This document shows, piece by piece, positions 11,919 through 23,633 of a stretch of 64,000 bases of DNA. Origin of the DNA: Ochromonas danica (taxonomy: Eukaryota; Sar; Chrysophyceae; Chromulinales; Chromulinaceae). Position 1 is the first letter of the stretch; every line of letters starts with the position of its first letter. The notes beneath the pieces are model-generated. The model searched no databases. It worked only from the letters and a program-made list of their open reading frames with translations, and was not told where the DNA came from. The stretch is from contig VKHL01000093.1 in assembly GCA_015146655.1 (NCBI GenBank), positions 47,244-111,243 on the forward strand, given 5' to 3'. The position numbers were made by a program, and so were the translations under genes.

Positions 11919-12782
11919 TTACGGACTTAGATCTAGTAGATTAGGAAGCCTTTTCCTCCTCAACACGTCGACCTCAAGGATCTTCAAGTTGTTCGAACGT
12001 GCTCTTTCAATCACCGTGCTCTCCCTCAGTGCAATTGAGGCCTCTTCGTCTTCTTCTACTTCGTTACTTTTCACAAATTTGACAGTCGCAAAAACTAATC
12101 ATGCAGGCACGAGGAATCTTCCTTCAATCCTATCTATTTAATCTCCCTCCGTTTGCCTTCCACTCCGCAGCCTCGACTGCGCCAAGTGGCGTTGAGCAGT
12201 TGTGTTGCTTGAACAGGCTTCCACAAGCAGAGCTCCAAATCCTTCCCTTCGAGCCTTTGATGGACCGATACCCCAGCATTCGAGCAAATCCTTCTCAACT
12301 TCTCGGTCTTCTTTCGTCAGCACAGCCCAGTGGTCGTTATTGCGAAGCCTCCGCACCAGCTCCGCAAGGGTACGATTCTGGCAGATCTTGTAGGGCTCAA
12401 TGTCCAGCTCACGTGACTTGTTGAGTCTCCACGCTTTTAATTCCACGAATACTTGAAATTCATCGTCGTCAAGCTCTTCGGAGTCGAATGGCATCTTCTC
12501 GTAGTCGACCACTCCATCCTCCTTCTCAATCTCGCGTTCTGACTCCTCTTCTTCACCTTTCTCCCTAAACTCCTGCACTTTATGCAATCGAGGGGATCTT
12601 CTGATTGGCAGAATGATTGGTCTAGCCGAGCATGACTCTCTTCGTTTGCGTTTGTTGCTTTGGACAAACTTAGCAGCAGATTTCTTTTCTAGAGGCTTAA
12701 ACCCAAGCTCCGCTAAAAGAGATGCATTTCTTTTAATGTTTTCTAAGCGCAGCTTCTCGTAGTCACTCAAATCATTCTCCAT
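11919..12782 (-). CDS. HRDC-domain protein with WDR76-like N-terminus
   Basis: The main exon is 12164-12782. A stop-containing continuation made me look for a second exon, and 11919-12094 gives an acidic then basic tail in frame after a 69-nt GT-AG intron (264 residues in all). A GC donor at the GCAAAC of 12154-12159, joined to an acceptor 40 nt downstream, would give nearly the same tail. The N-terminus 'YEKLRLENIKRNASLLAELG' matches the motif that opens WDR76/CMR1-type DNA-damage proteins, followed by 'RRSPRLHK'. An HRDC domain (about 115-195; 'LKAWRLNKSRELDIEPYKIC' and 'LLECWGIGPSKARREGFG') follows. HRDC domains bind nucleic acid in RecQ helicases and RNase D. The protein is probably nuclear; no helicase or nuclease domain is present. 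Confidence 0.78.
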
Positions 12783-12956
12783 TTATTTTCCAAACAAATG
12801 TATTCATTGACAATGAATAGCCAGCCTACTCTTTACAATGTGTGGTATTTGTTGTGAAAAGAAACTGTATAATAATGTTATTCACTAAGTATTTGTGTAA
12901 TTACGCAATATGTTTTTCGAATGGTCAGCTTTCATTTCTTGTGTTCTTCGGCCAAA

Positions 12957-14546
12957 ATGAGTTTGACAAGCTGGTTTGAGAAAACATTTCGGCTTCAAGA
13001 GAGGGATACTACAGTATCACAAGAGTTGAGGGCCGGATTCGCCACCTTCCTCACCATGTGCTATATTCTTCTGGTCAACCCGCAGCTTCTTTCCAAGTTG
13101 GGCATCTCGACTACCGCTGTGGTCGTTGGCACGGCTCTCTCGAGCGCAACAGCCTCGATTTTGGCGGGTTATTTAGGCAACCTGCCTCTCGGTCTGGCGC
13201 CCGGGGTGGGTTTGTCGGCCTATCTCACCTACGGCCTGGTGCTTGGAGATGGACTTTCTGTGCAAGAAGCCTTCACTACGGTAGGCCCCTCTTTCTCCTC
13301 TCCCTGGCCCGCCTCCTGATGTGTGCTTGTTTCCAAGTGCTTTGTGTCAGGAGTGATTTTGTTGCTCTTCTCGGTCACAGGACTGTCTCAAGTAATAATG
13401 AAACTTATTCCTCGTTCTGTCAAACTAGCTACAATCGTGGGAATGGGATTGCAAATCGCCCTTGTAGGAATGACTTCCGTACATCTAGTGGTTGCGAATC
13501 CTCAAACGATTGTGGGTCTCGGCGACTTGAGCAATTTTCGTGTATGGATGTCCCTTAGTGGTCTAATCCTCATAGGCAGCCTCCTTTTCCACGAGATCCC
13601 TGGAGGAATTCTACTTGGAATTCTGATTATTACCGTAACAACATGGTATGTGGAAGATAGCTTTCCGGAGAGTTATGTGCAGCTACCTAACCTCGCCATT
13701 GACTGCTCGCAGTTCGTCAACTTGAGTGGTTTCAACCCTGTGAAGTGTGCTCAGGGTATTGCTGCATTCCTTTTTATTGGAATAATCGATGTAAGCGGTG
13801 TCATCTTTGGTATGGCGTCTTTGGCAGATTTGGTGGATGAGGAGGGACATGTACCAGGCGCTGAGGGCTCCTTTATTGCGGTCTCCCTGGGTTCCATCGT
13901 CTCAGCTCTTACTGGAGGAACTCCTGTCATTGTCTATGTCGAATCTGCAACTGGAATTAAGGAAGGAGGACGATCTGGTCTTACGGCTGTTGTCGTCGGA
14001 GCTTTGTTTCTCCTGTCCCTTTTCTTCGCACCCGCGCTGGGAGAGATCCCTGTGACAGCCACTTCACCCGTTGCCATTCTCATTGGAGCTATGATGATGT
14101 CGCAAGCGAAGGAAATTGACTGGAACAATATGAGTGAGGCAATCCCTGCCTTTCTTACTCTCATCATCATGCCGTTTACATTTTCTATTACCAATGGCAT
14201 CGTCTTTGGTTTACTGGCTGCGGGTTGCTTTCATGTGACCACTGGCCAGCTTTATAAGGATATCGTGACAGGCTTGGGTTGGGAAAAGGTTGATAAAGAT
14301 TTAGAACTAAAGCGGCTCAACGGAACCTCAGACTCCCGGCAGGAGGAAGAGGAGGATCACAGCACTTTCATTGATAACACGCCCTTTGTTCGAGAACCAA
14401 GTTTGATTTTGCGAAAGGCTGAAGCTGATGCCGTTCACAGACCACATGGGTTACATGGACTGCACCACGACAACCCTGACAATAATAGTGTAGAACGCAT
14501 GGCCATATCCTTCGCTGACCACTCCAAACGGCAAAATTATTGTTGA
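12957..14546 (+). CDS. AzgA-type purine (guanine/hypoxanthine) permease
   Basis: Two exons, 12957-13280 and 13338-14546, with a 57-nt intron in phase 0; 510 residues. It is a membrane transporter of the NCS2/AzgA group, which imports purine bases with protons. Signatures are 'ELRAGFATFLTMCYILLVNP', 'GLAPGVGLSAYLTY', the 'FIGIIDVSGVIFG' segment with its conserved Asp, and 'SALTGGTPVIVYVESATGIKEGGRSGLTA'-type sequence (here at about residues 300-335). Twelve or more hydrophobic segments are visible. I chose the ATG at 12957 because the family starts close to this point; an in-frame ATG at 12921 would add 12 residues. The acidic C-terminal tail (about 435-510) is likely cytosolic. Its stop is 62 bp from the stop of the converging LYR-AlgH gene. 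Confidence 0.93.
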
Positions 14547-14608
14547 AGGTACTCAGTGAAGTTTAAGTTTTACACATCGTGTTACTAATTGCTTTGCGTA
14601 GTGCTTTG

Positions 14609-15697
14609 CTAATCCCACTCACAAGACTCCAAGGAAGAGGAGTCCATCCAATGAGGGATGTTGACGATGCCTTGATAATCTTTCCCAAGGCTACTCAAAA
14701 AAGAGGAGTAAAAGTCCTCTTCTTCATGCAGTGCCAGGCGACCGTTGCGGTAGACTTTTGTCGTGGCAGAAGAAACTGAACCATTATTATTGCTTAATCG
14801 CTGTAGCAGCACGTCCGGTTTTGTTTTAGCAATAATCCAGTATCCTGCACGGACCTCCTGCGCTAACTGGTTCGGTTCCCAACAGCAACACCCAACAAAG
14901 AAACGAAACCGTGCTGTATCTTGCGGTTGATGCTTCACACGAGCCATTACAGAGCTCAGAGATCCCCCCGCATAGAATGGTTCATCACAATACGGTATCT
15001 TCAGACCCCCACAATCCGAAATGTTGTGGATAAATTGCATGCGCCTCACCATACCTCCAAAATGGACTTTGTGCTTGCCGAAGCGATTCACAAATTCTGC
15101 TGGCAAATTTTTTACCGCCGACTGAACTGTATGAAGCGTAGGTCGATTGATGACAACGCCATAACTGCCTCTTTCTCCATGCTCAAGCAACAGAACAAGT
15201 GTGCGACGCAAAGCCCCGCTCAGCATGGGATGAGCGCAAAGCAAAGTACCTGCAGAAGCTTCAGACTGGACTTCAAACGAAGGCAAGGAGAAAATTTCTG
15301 TCTCCTTCTTCGCTAATGAGCTGCGATCATGACCATGGTCGGAAGAGTAGTTAATCTTGCTCTGGAAGTCTGTCAGGATGGAGGTCAGTTTGCGAAGAAA
15401 CATGAAACCCACATCTACTCTCGTCTCGGAGGAGACTTCCGCATGGCTTCGGAACTCTTCTCGTAATAGATTTTTTAAGGGGCGTGATTCGGGTGGGAGG
15501 AAGAACTTCCGATTTCCGAAAAACTTGGTCAGAACAGAGTTGTAATACCTTAACCGATGATCATCGTTCTGGCCAGCGCCACTGAGATCGACTCTATAAA
15601 GAACTGCCCTAGCGCTTGATTCGTCAAGAAGACGATTTTGTAGTCGGAACAAAGCACGATAAAGGTGCTTAACGACAAGATGATTGGACATTGCCAT
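14609..15697 (-). CDS. LYR-motif protein fused to an AlgH/UPF0301 (DUF179) domain
   Basis: A single exon encodes 362 residues. The N-terminal 110 residues look like a Complex1_LYR fold: 'HLYRALFRLQNRL' carries the LYR tripeptide, and 'LKNLLREEFRSHAEV' resembles the second conserved helix. LYR proteins act in mitochondria as assembly factors bound to acyl-carrier protein or iron-sulfur machinery. From about residue 148 the AlgH/UPF0301 domain begins: 'GTLLCAHPMLSGALRRTLVL', 'GSYGVVINRPT', 'FGGMVRRMQF' and 'FFVGCCCWEPNQLAQEV'. Its biochemical role is unknown; it is found in bacteria and in plants and algae. No clear transit peptide precedes the LYR helix. The fusion suggests an organellar assembly role (inference). 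It is divergent from the deoC-like gene, 146 bp away. Confidence 0.82.
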   Translation of the reverse strand: MAMSNHLVVKHLYRALFRLQNRLLDESSARAVLYRVDLSGAGQNDDHRLRYYNSVLTKFFGNRKFFLPPESRPLKNLLREEFRSHAEVSSETRVDVGFMFLRKLTSILTDFQSKINYSSDHGHDRSSLAKKETEIFSLPSFEVQSEASAGTLLCAHPMLSGALRRTLVLLLEHGERGSYGVVINRPTLHTVQSAVKNLPAEFVNRFGKHKVHFGGMVRRMQFIHNISDCGGLKIPYCDEPFYAGGSLSSVMARVKHQPQDTARFRFFVGCCCWEPNQLAQEVRAGYWIIAKTKPDVLLQRLSNNNGSVSSATTKVYRNGRLALHEEEDFYSSFLSSLGKDYQGIVNIPHWMDSSSLESCEWD

Positions 15698-15843
15698 TGA
15701 TTTGATGGGATTGTCGCCTCATTTAACTTAATAAGTGCATCATGAAGCCATGAATGGAAAACATCAGTTTTTTTTGCCCAATTTTGGGGTTCAGCAGCAG
15801 AGGAGGAGGAGGAAGTCTCTCTGAAAGCCTCATTTATTGAAGG

Positions 15844-16524
15844 ATGAGCATCTGCCGAGTGATTGACCACACTTTATTGAAGGCCGACGCAACCGGCGAA
15901 GACATTAAGAAGCTGTGTGAAGAAGCTCTTCAGTATGATTTTGCAACAGTTTGCGTGAACTCTTCTCAGATACCTCTGGCTGCCCAGCTGTTGGCCAATA
16001 GCAACACCAAACCAATCTGTGTTGTGGGCTTTCCTCTTGGGGCAATGTCATCACAAGCAAAGGCTTTCGAAGCCAAGGAAGCCATTGCTGCTGGTGCGCA
16101 GGAGATCGATACAGTGATTCCTGTAGGAGCATTGAAAGACGGCAACTATAAATACGTGTTGAACGATATTTCTGCAGTAGTGGAGGCCTCAAAACCATTT
16201 CCAGTCAAAGTAATCCTCGAAACATCTCTTTTAAATGAGGAGCAAAAGAAATTCGCTTGTGTCTTGTCCAAAGCTGCGGGTGCTGCTTTCGTCAAAACCT
16301 CCACCGGCTTCGGTGGAGGAGGAGCCACTGAGGCAGATATCGAGTTGATGCGAAAAGTGGTAGGGCCTGAAATGGGCGTGAAAGCGTCCGGAGGAGTGCG
16401 TACTCTTGAGGATGCTCGTAAGATGTTGGCTGCGGGGGCAACACGAATTGGTACTTCGGCCGGAGTTGCCATTGTCAAAGCGGAACAGGGTTTGGAGACC
16501 GAGAAGCCAACGGCTGGATACTAG
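15844..16524 (+). CDS. deoC: Deoxyribose-phosphate aldolase, bacterial-type short form
   Basis: An intronless ORF of 226 residues. The enzyme splits 2-deoxy-D-ribose-5-phosphate into glyceraldehyde-3-phosphate and acetaldehyde in deoxynucleoside breakdown. '[11 protein letters not shown]' opens the barrel, '[18 protein letters not shown]' follows, the Schiff-base lysine is in '[14 protein letters not shown]' (about K151), and the second conserved lysine is in '[13 protein letters not shown]'. The chain ends in Gly-Tyr, like the mobile C-terminal tyrosine of bacterial DeoC. No targeting sequence is seen, so it is probably cytosolic. The lack of introns and the short bacterial-like form would fit an old transfer from bacteria, but many eukaryotes carry similar genes. 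It converges on gamma-COP with only 99 bp between stops. Confidence 0.96.
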   Translation: MSICRVIDHTLLKADATGEDIKKLCEEALQYDFATVCVNSSQIPLAAQLLANSNTKPICVVGFPLGAMSSQAKAFEAKEAIAAGAQEIDTVIPVGALKDGNYKYVLNDISAVVEASKPFPVKVILETSLLNEEQKKFACVLSKAAGAAFVKTSTGFGGGGATEADIELMRKVVGPEMGVKASGGVRTLEDARKMLAAGATRIGTSAGVAIVKAEQGLETEKPTAGY

Positions 16525-16623
16525 ATCGTATAATATCTTCGCGTCTTTGTTATTTCCACAACAAACACAAGGTTTAACTATAGCGCAGAAAACAAATCTT
16601 CGAGGAGAGAGCTGGGTTGTGTT

Positions 16624-19473
16624 TTAATGGATGCACTCTGCCACTAATTGACTTATTTCCTTGTTCCTCGATCTCACCGCCATCTTAAGAATGACTCCAT
16701 TGCTATCGTCCAGTTGGATCTGAGCGCGCGCCAAGACAGGGTGGTTTCCTAAGAAAACACCAGAAAGATGCAACACATGGGGCTTACGACTGGCCACAAC
16801 ATCCGGAGGAACAGTCTGAGTGCTGTCCACAGGTTGCATGCCAAGGAAGTCGGAAATGGCAGATACAGCCTCCTCCATTCGTTTAAACTGCAAAGAGAAC
16901 TTTTCAAGAACTTCACCCTCGGATCCAAGACCATCCCAAGCACGACGGAAATCACTGGTTGACACTCTCGCCATAAAATCACTTGTAGTAATCTCAAAAT
17001 CTTCGAGCGGAAAATCTTCCTCGAAGCCCTTTCTCCCAGAATCAACTTTTCCTGTAGTTGGATCCACAGTAAACAACGAAAATTGTAGTTCGCCAGAGAC
17101 TGTAGCCGAACTAATGGGACCATTCCTTCGCAATAGTACAAAAGAATGGGCCTTTTCCCCATATTTGGCAACTGCAGCAGGGACAACAGCTTCTTCGGAG
17201 TAAACGTCAGGATCCGAAACCTCCACATGAACTCGCACATTCTGCAGTTGCTGATCATCCAGAGTATTAAGCACAGAGAACTGAAGTACGACGTGCTCCA
17301 TGAAAATATGCTTTACACAACTCACAACATACTCCATCTCAGTTTCAGTCAGAAAAACTTCAGGAGTAGAGCGGAAAGCACGTCCAAGATGAGCAAACTG
17401 GGGAATCTTGTAAACATCTGCCGCCGGGTCAACTTCAGGAACAAGAACATCTGGCTCGGCTGGCTCCGCTCTCAAAGTTTTCTTGACAGTTGGAGCTCTA
17501 GAAGCAGCAATATTTGGCACATCATCAACAACCGGTAGGCTACTGAAGGTAAGAGGACCATGGAATCCACCAGCAGTCTGGGCAGCTAACGATCGCAACG
17601 ATCGTTCCAAGGTTGCAAACTGCAAAGGCATGGGCTCATCCAAAACATACTTGAGAGTATTTTCATCCTTGAACTGTCGAATAGATTGAACAAGCGCAAC
17701 AGCACGATCTCGAACTTCATCATCTTCGTCCAAGGTAGATCGACACAGCAAATTCAACAAAGAGGGACGGAGCTCTGGAATTTTGGTCGCAAAAGAACCC
17801 AAAGTAGAAACTGCGGCCGCACGAACCAATGCATTCTCTAATATGACACGGTTAAAAACAAACCGAATATATCTGGCCGGCGACTGCGTAGTAGGACCGA
17901 CAGCACCGATGATATGCAGAATCTGAACGATGAGATCACTATACTCACAATCTTCTATGAATTCACATAAGTAAAGCAATGAGCTGTCCTTCACTTCAGG
18001 AATAGCAGTCATGAGCTCCACAATGCTATCGACAATAGCCTTCTTGAATTCATACCCACCTTCTTCGCGCAGGAAGGATGCAAGAAATCCAACCATCATT
18101 CGATGCTTCTTGGGATACTTGAGACATAGCTCACGAATGGCTTTAACGACAACAATCTTGAATTCATCGCCAATATCGGTCATAAAAGAAGAAATTTGTT
18201 TCATGAGGCGATCAATGCTGGCCTCAGTGCCCGTCTTCAGTAAGGTCGTAATGGCTAATGTAGCAATAGAGCGATTTGAATCAGAAACCAACGTCTCCAT
18301 GTCATCATTGCACTTTGCCACACTGATAGGATGCATAACAGCCACATCGCTGAGGGTACGCATGGCAGCAAAACGTAAGGCAGGCTTAGTGGAAGAAAGA
18401 AATAGCTGGAGCACAGTAATTGCTGGAGATATGTCATTCTTCTCAACACCAGGAAGATTACACATGGCTTTGGCTGCCTCATATATCACCATTTCGCTTT
18501 TGTGGCGAAGACATGCCTCGAGAAATTGATATGATGCCTTGGCATTTGTGGAGTTAGGGTCTTCCTTCAAAAGATTGGAAGTATAGCGAATGAGAAGGCA
18601 CGTTGCAAGCGGTGATCGCAGAGAACCCTTCGAAAGTTGCTGGACCGTCTTCGATACCGCGAGACGATCGTGCTGCTTGATCTTGTATAGGAGAGATAAA
18701 GCGTGAAATTGCACCATCTCAGCAGAGGAGTTCACAGACTCCTGTACCTCATTAATCCATCTTCTTACGACTTCAGGACAGTTATTGAAAAGCCTAATGC
18801 CAGCCATCAAGGCAGAGGAGGCCACAAAGGCATTGCGATCGACTATCGCCTGCTTCAAATAGCGTTCAATCGCACCCAACATGGTGGCATCGATAATCTT
18901 TGCCAGAACTCGCATAGAATTTGCGCGATATAGGTCTTCACCCGTATTCATGTCTTTGGTCAAAGAGCTGGTGACAATGATGACATCATCGGGATTGCAT
19001 GTCTCCGCAATCTCTTTGATGAACAAATACATCATGCGACGCAAGTTGACATCGCTGGATTGAAATAACTTCGTTACACCAAAAAATACTTCAGTGACCT
19101 CAGCAGAAGAAAAAGTGTCCCCTTTGACCAGCAAGAACAGCAACTTGGTGATCATCTGGCAGCAACGACGGGGATTTTGAGTTACGACGGAAGAATCGTG
19201 AAAAATTCGGCATTCTTGAAGAACAGCCGCTTTCTCCAAGTGATGATATGGCGAATCTAATCAGAGGTAAGAAGTGATGAAAAGTTTACGTCTGCGCAAA
19301 TTCTCTGAGACTCTCGTACCTCTCTCCTGGGCATCATCTTCATTCTTGAATTTATCTTTCAAATTCTGGATTTCTTGGTAAAGTGCCGCAGCAAGAGGCT
19401 TAGAGCCACCTTCGGATTCCTCGGTGGCTCCTCTGGGCAATTGTTGAGTACGAGATCCCTTGATACTGCTCAT
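16624..19473 (-). CDS. COPG: Coatomer subunit gamma (gamma-COP)
   Basis: Two exons, 19320-19473 and 16624-19256, joined across a 63-nt intron; the join gives 'NEDDAQERDSPYHHLEKAAV', matching the conserved start of gamma-COP. The protein has 928 residues, slightly longer than the usual 870-890. It is a large subunit of the COPI coat for Golgi-to-ER and intra-Golgi vesicles. The N-terminal adaptin-like HEAT solenoid includes 'RRCCQMITKLLFLL' and 'TEVFFGVTKLFQSSD'. A hinge follows near residues 610-690, and the C-terminal appendage includes 'FEDDFPLEDFEI'-like sequence and the final platform domain. The ATG at 19473 is the only ATG in the short first exon near the expected start. It is divergent from the Mei2-like gene. 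Confidence 0.97.
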
Positions 19474-19882
19474 TTGATTGAGATGATTGATTTGCTGTGA
19501 GCCCAGCACAGTCCTCGGCCGGCGAGAAGAAGGTTTAACTTCACCAACGCGATTTCCCGCGCAATAGAGATAAACCCAACAAGCGACAGCCTCTTCAAGC
19601 AGTCACAGCAGTATTGGCATTGACATTTTTTGCAGGTAAATAAATATTCCCTTCGCGATGTTTATCAAACATTCTCTTCCCCTCTTTAATGACTGAAGGA
19701 AGCGCAGCGGGTTTGGTTTCTAGATTGTTCATTCTTTACTTCGCAACTTGCCTTCAAAGTCCACACCTTGTTAAAACTGTGTTTGAACGCGTTTTTGGGG
19801 TGATTTTCGATCAGAGGGGGTAAAGGTATCGCACCCAAACAATCTGTTCGTACGGAACAAATATCTCGCTGCCTGTTAAACG
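19474..19882. other. Divergent intergenic region, gamma-COP / Mei2-like
   Basis: 409 bp between outward-facing starts, containing both promoters. I see a moderately T-rich stretch (19610-19690) but no ORF with protein-like composition, no RNA gene and no repeat. Confidence 0.4.
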
Positions 19883-22327
19883 ATGTCTGATCCTGTGGAC
19901 CATGGTCAAGATGGTGGCTGGGGCTGGGAGGCCTTGGGCTCCGAGGATGACACTCCCGATGGAGAAGCGGAACATGACCCTGAAATAGAAGAAAGCCGCG
20001 AGGGTGACAAAGTCTCTTCTTTGCCTCAAACTCTCTCTGAGAAGTCCCTAGTTTCCAAAAAAGCAATTTCTTCATTGCAAGGAATAACATCCAGCCCTTC
20101 CTTCCAGGAACTTGAGAAGGCCATTGGGGCCACCTTGGCGCTCAATCTCTCTCATGGAGACATCACTGAATTAGCCACTGACGGAAAGACTTCTGCCAGT
20201 AATGGCATCCTTGTTCAGCGTCTATCTAGCACTAATCTTACTCAGCAGAAGGTAATTCAGCATCGCATGCGCCAACAGTTCCATCAGAATCATCGCAGCC
20301 CAAGCTTCAACGCCACCTTCAAACACCAGTACCCTTCCTCTGTCCCTGCCAAGTCCGAGTTGGCCCCTTTTATAAACGAATCGGAGTCGAGAGCGCTTAT
20401 TCTTTTTCATACTCCCGCACTATCTCAAGATGCAGTGCGAGAGGCCTGTTCCAAGTTTGGAGTTTTGTATTACATCCGCCCTGAATTTCATGCCAAGGGA
20501 GTAACTTTTATCAGTTATTTTGATCTTCAAGCCGCAACAGCGGCAAAGGTCTCTATCACAGATGTCCTCGGAGGCAGTGCGGATGTCTCCGTGCATTACA
20601 GCATAATGCTACATGCCACAAATAGTAACACTGAGGAGTTCAGACTGGTTGTGAAGAACTTGCCGGACGGCGGCCAAGAAGGAGAGATTCAGTCTATATT
20701 TGCGAGATACGGACAGCTACGCAGTATTCAGAAGACTTTTGCGAGCAGTGCTGACTTGCAGCAAGCAGCGCAGGCGAAGCTTGCCACTGCTTACAGTATC
20801 GAGTACTATAACATTCAAGATGCGAGGTTGGCGGCGTCGGAGTTATCTGCTACATCCGCTAACATCTGGTCTCCTGAAACTACTGTAAAATTTGCTCCGC
20901 TGGATGAGAGAAAACAAAATCTATGTCAGCAGCTGTTGGCCACCCTGTCTCGTTGGAGGTCAGAGATGGCCGCGGCTGCTAGCGCAACGATGCAGTCACC
21001 TACCGTGGCACCAATGCACGTCCAGCCGCATGTGGCATTTTCCTCATTTCAGCAAGTAATGCCTCCCATGCATATGCATCTCATGAGCCCTGCAGGCTTG
21101 GGTTACTCCATCCCTCCGAATGCTTTTCCAGCCAATTTCATCAACATGGATGTGCCCAATGTGGGTATGATGCCCCTCAACACACGCATGGGTGCGCCAG
21201 TCCCTCTTCCCAATACTGCCTTCGGGGGTCAGAATGGCTTTCAGATGTCTGGCCTTGCTCCACAGTCGCCGTTCTATCCCTATCCTCCTTATCCTTCCAT
21301 GGAAATTAACATGTCCGATCCTAACGTCTTCACTTCTCGCAAAGAAGCTTCGTATCAAACAGCGCCGGATCACGAAAGTGCTAAGTTGGGCGGGCTTAAT
21401 GAAGGGTCTTCTTCACCTTCTACAAGTGCGAACGGACAAGAAGCAAAGGCAAAATTCAATGCCTCTGACAATAGTGCTCCAATGAGTAGTTCATATCGAA
21501 CTGATGGTGGCGCTTCTAACAGAGCCAATGCCTTCTTTGCACAACCAGGTGAGTCTAGATCTTTAGGTTATTGCTTCCTTTACTCAAAGTGTTTTTTGTT
21601 GCAGCTATGACCTATAATACTTCACGACAAACTCTTCAGTCGAGCTTTCCTGGCCAGGCGGGTACCAATAAACGCGGCAAGGGAGTTGCAGGGACTGGTG
21701 GTCAAGCAAAGGATGCCGATTTCAGTTTGAATATCGCTCGCATCCAAGATGGAAGTGAAATGCGAACCACAATCATGGTACATACATATGAGCTGTCTTG
21801 ACGATCTGTCGACTAATGAATGTGGTGATTGCTTTTCATCATAGGTTCGCAATATTCCAAATAAGTACAATCAGCAGATGCTGCTGGACGAGGTTAATGT
21901 TCATCATCAAGGAACGTACGACTTTTTTTATCTTCCTATTGATTTTAAGAACAGATGCAATGTTGGGTACTGCTTTATCAACTTCTTAGACCCTAAGTTT
22001 ATTGTTCCATTTGTAGAAGAGTTTGAAGGTCAAAGATGGAAGAGCTTCAACTCAGAGAAAATTTGTGCGATCACTTTTGCTCGTATACAAGGAAGAGGTG
22101 CCATGATTGCACGATTTCAGAATTCGAGCTTGTTGGAGAAGGATGAGGAGTACAAACCACTTCTATTCTTCTCGTCTGGACCGGACCAAGGGAAGCCAGA
22201 GGCGTTCCCTTCCAAGCGCACATCGTCTCATTCCTCTGAACAGAGCGGCATTGTTACTGGTTCCAACGCTCGAGCTCCAGATTTATTGGTTTCCAAAGGC
22301 GGAAGCTCTGAACGCGGAATTGAGTAG
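19883..22327 (+). CDS. Mei2-like RNA-binding protein (three RRMs)
   Basis: Three exons (19883-21548, 21605-21777, 21845-22327) encode 773 residues. Mei2 proteins bind RNA and control meiosis in fission yeast and growth and meiosis in plants. Two divergent RRMs lie near residues 168-240 ('SRALILFHTPALSQDAVREA') and 252-340 ('FRLVVKNLPDGGQEGEIQSI'). After a Met/Pro-rich linker the diagnostic C-terminal RRM3 starts at about 610: 'TTIMVRNIPNKYNQQMLLDE', 'GTYDFFYLPIDFKNRCNVGY' and 'ARIQGRGAMIARFQNSSL'. RRM3 is the most conserved part of the family and defines the call. Both introns sit in or just before the C-terminal module; the second splits immediately before the RNP strand 'VRNIPNKY'. The gene converges with PP2A, 189 bp between stops. 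Confidence 0.95.
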
Positions 22328-22516
22328 CTCACATGATATTGAAGAGTTTTGAATTTTGATGAGTTTTTGTTGTTTGAAAAATTTTGGAGAATTTTGGCTG
22401 GATGGTGTGTTCGAAAATAGCGGTAATGTTATGATCGTTGATCATGAAAAGCGTAAAAAAATTCAGCTTTACTTACAAACCCACTAGCATATTATTGTTT
22501 AAGCTGTCACCAATCA

Positions 22517-23633
22517 TCAGAGGAAGAAATCGGGTGCTCGTCGAGTAACAAGGGGCTCTCCTCTTCGTGGAGCAGGATCAAATTGGATACTAAACAACAA
22601 ACACACATTAGAAAACATTCAAAGAAAATAAGAGTATATAACAATGAGGCGCTTACTAAGTTTTGTTCAAGAAGTCATCAACTTCCATTATAGCAGCTTG
22701 ATTGCCACAACGATAACAATAGTTGGGTGCAGAGAAAATTGTCACGACATTCATCGAATGGGTCCAACTAAAGCCATCCATAACCAGCTGATGGGCTCTT
22801 GAGACCAATGTAAGTCCGTTGCGATGATTGAACATTTCAGAAATATCGGCCCCAAAAGTATATCCTGCTCCTCTCGGGGAGATCCCCCAGCCTCTACGTT
22901 CATCCGGATCTGACCATAACAAGTCACACATTGATCCTTCATGAGGAACTTCTTGCACACGGTCAAGTTGACGAATATGATCGAGAGTATCGATCGAAGG
23001 AGACAGTCCGCCATGAAGACAGAAGATCTGATCCTCAATTACCGCAGTCAAAGGCAGATAGTCAAACAGGTCGGTAAATAAACGCCAAACATTGCCTGTT
23101 CCATATTTGCGGACGCACTCGTCAAAGAAACCATAGACTTGAGTGATTTGACGACTCTCATGATTGCCTCTTAGCAAGTGAATGCGATCCGGATACCGGG
23201 CCTTAAAGCACAACAACAAGCTCACTGTTTCCACTGAGTAATACCCACGATCTACATAATCACCCATGAAAAGATAGTTTGTGTCTGGAGGTTGTCCTCC
23301 AATTTTGAACAATTCGAGCAAATCGTGCAGTTGACCATGAACATCACCGCAAACGGTGACAGGACAATGAACAGGCTGGACATTTGACTCAGCAAGCAGT
23401 ACCTCCTTGGTCTATTATTAAAGACATTTTATACCCCCCAAGAGATATGAATATGTTTTTTCAGATATTCATATGAATAAAAACAATCAAGAATAATGAA
23501 AAACAAACGGGAGACGACTCACCATGTCGCAGAGCAGTTTTACCTCTGCTTCAGTCAAGGGCTTACAATCATTCAGCTTCTCAATCCACTTGTCCAAATC
23601 ATTCACGCTTTCTTCGATCCCAACGGTAGTCAT
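22517..23633 (-). CDS. Protein phosphatase 2A catalytic subunit
   Basis: Three exons: 23523-23633, 22657-23411 and 22517-22589; 312 residues, close to the usual 309. It is a Ser/Thr phosphatase with two metals in the active site. Motifs are '[15 protein letters not shown]', '[14 protein letters not shown]', '[15 protein letters not shown]', '[20 protein letters not shown]' and '[13 protein letters not shown]'. The short last exon was found by joining ...'FLNKTY' to '[20 protein letters not shown]'. The tail ends 'TRRAPDFFL' where PP2A normally has TRRTPDYFL. The carboxyl Leu needed for methylation is kept, but the phosphorylatable Thr and Tyr are replaced by Ala and Phe. '[15 protein letters not shown]' supports PP2A over PP4/PP6. 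The start ATG is in a short first exon. Confidence 0.96.
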
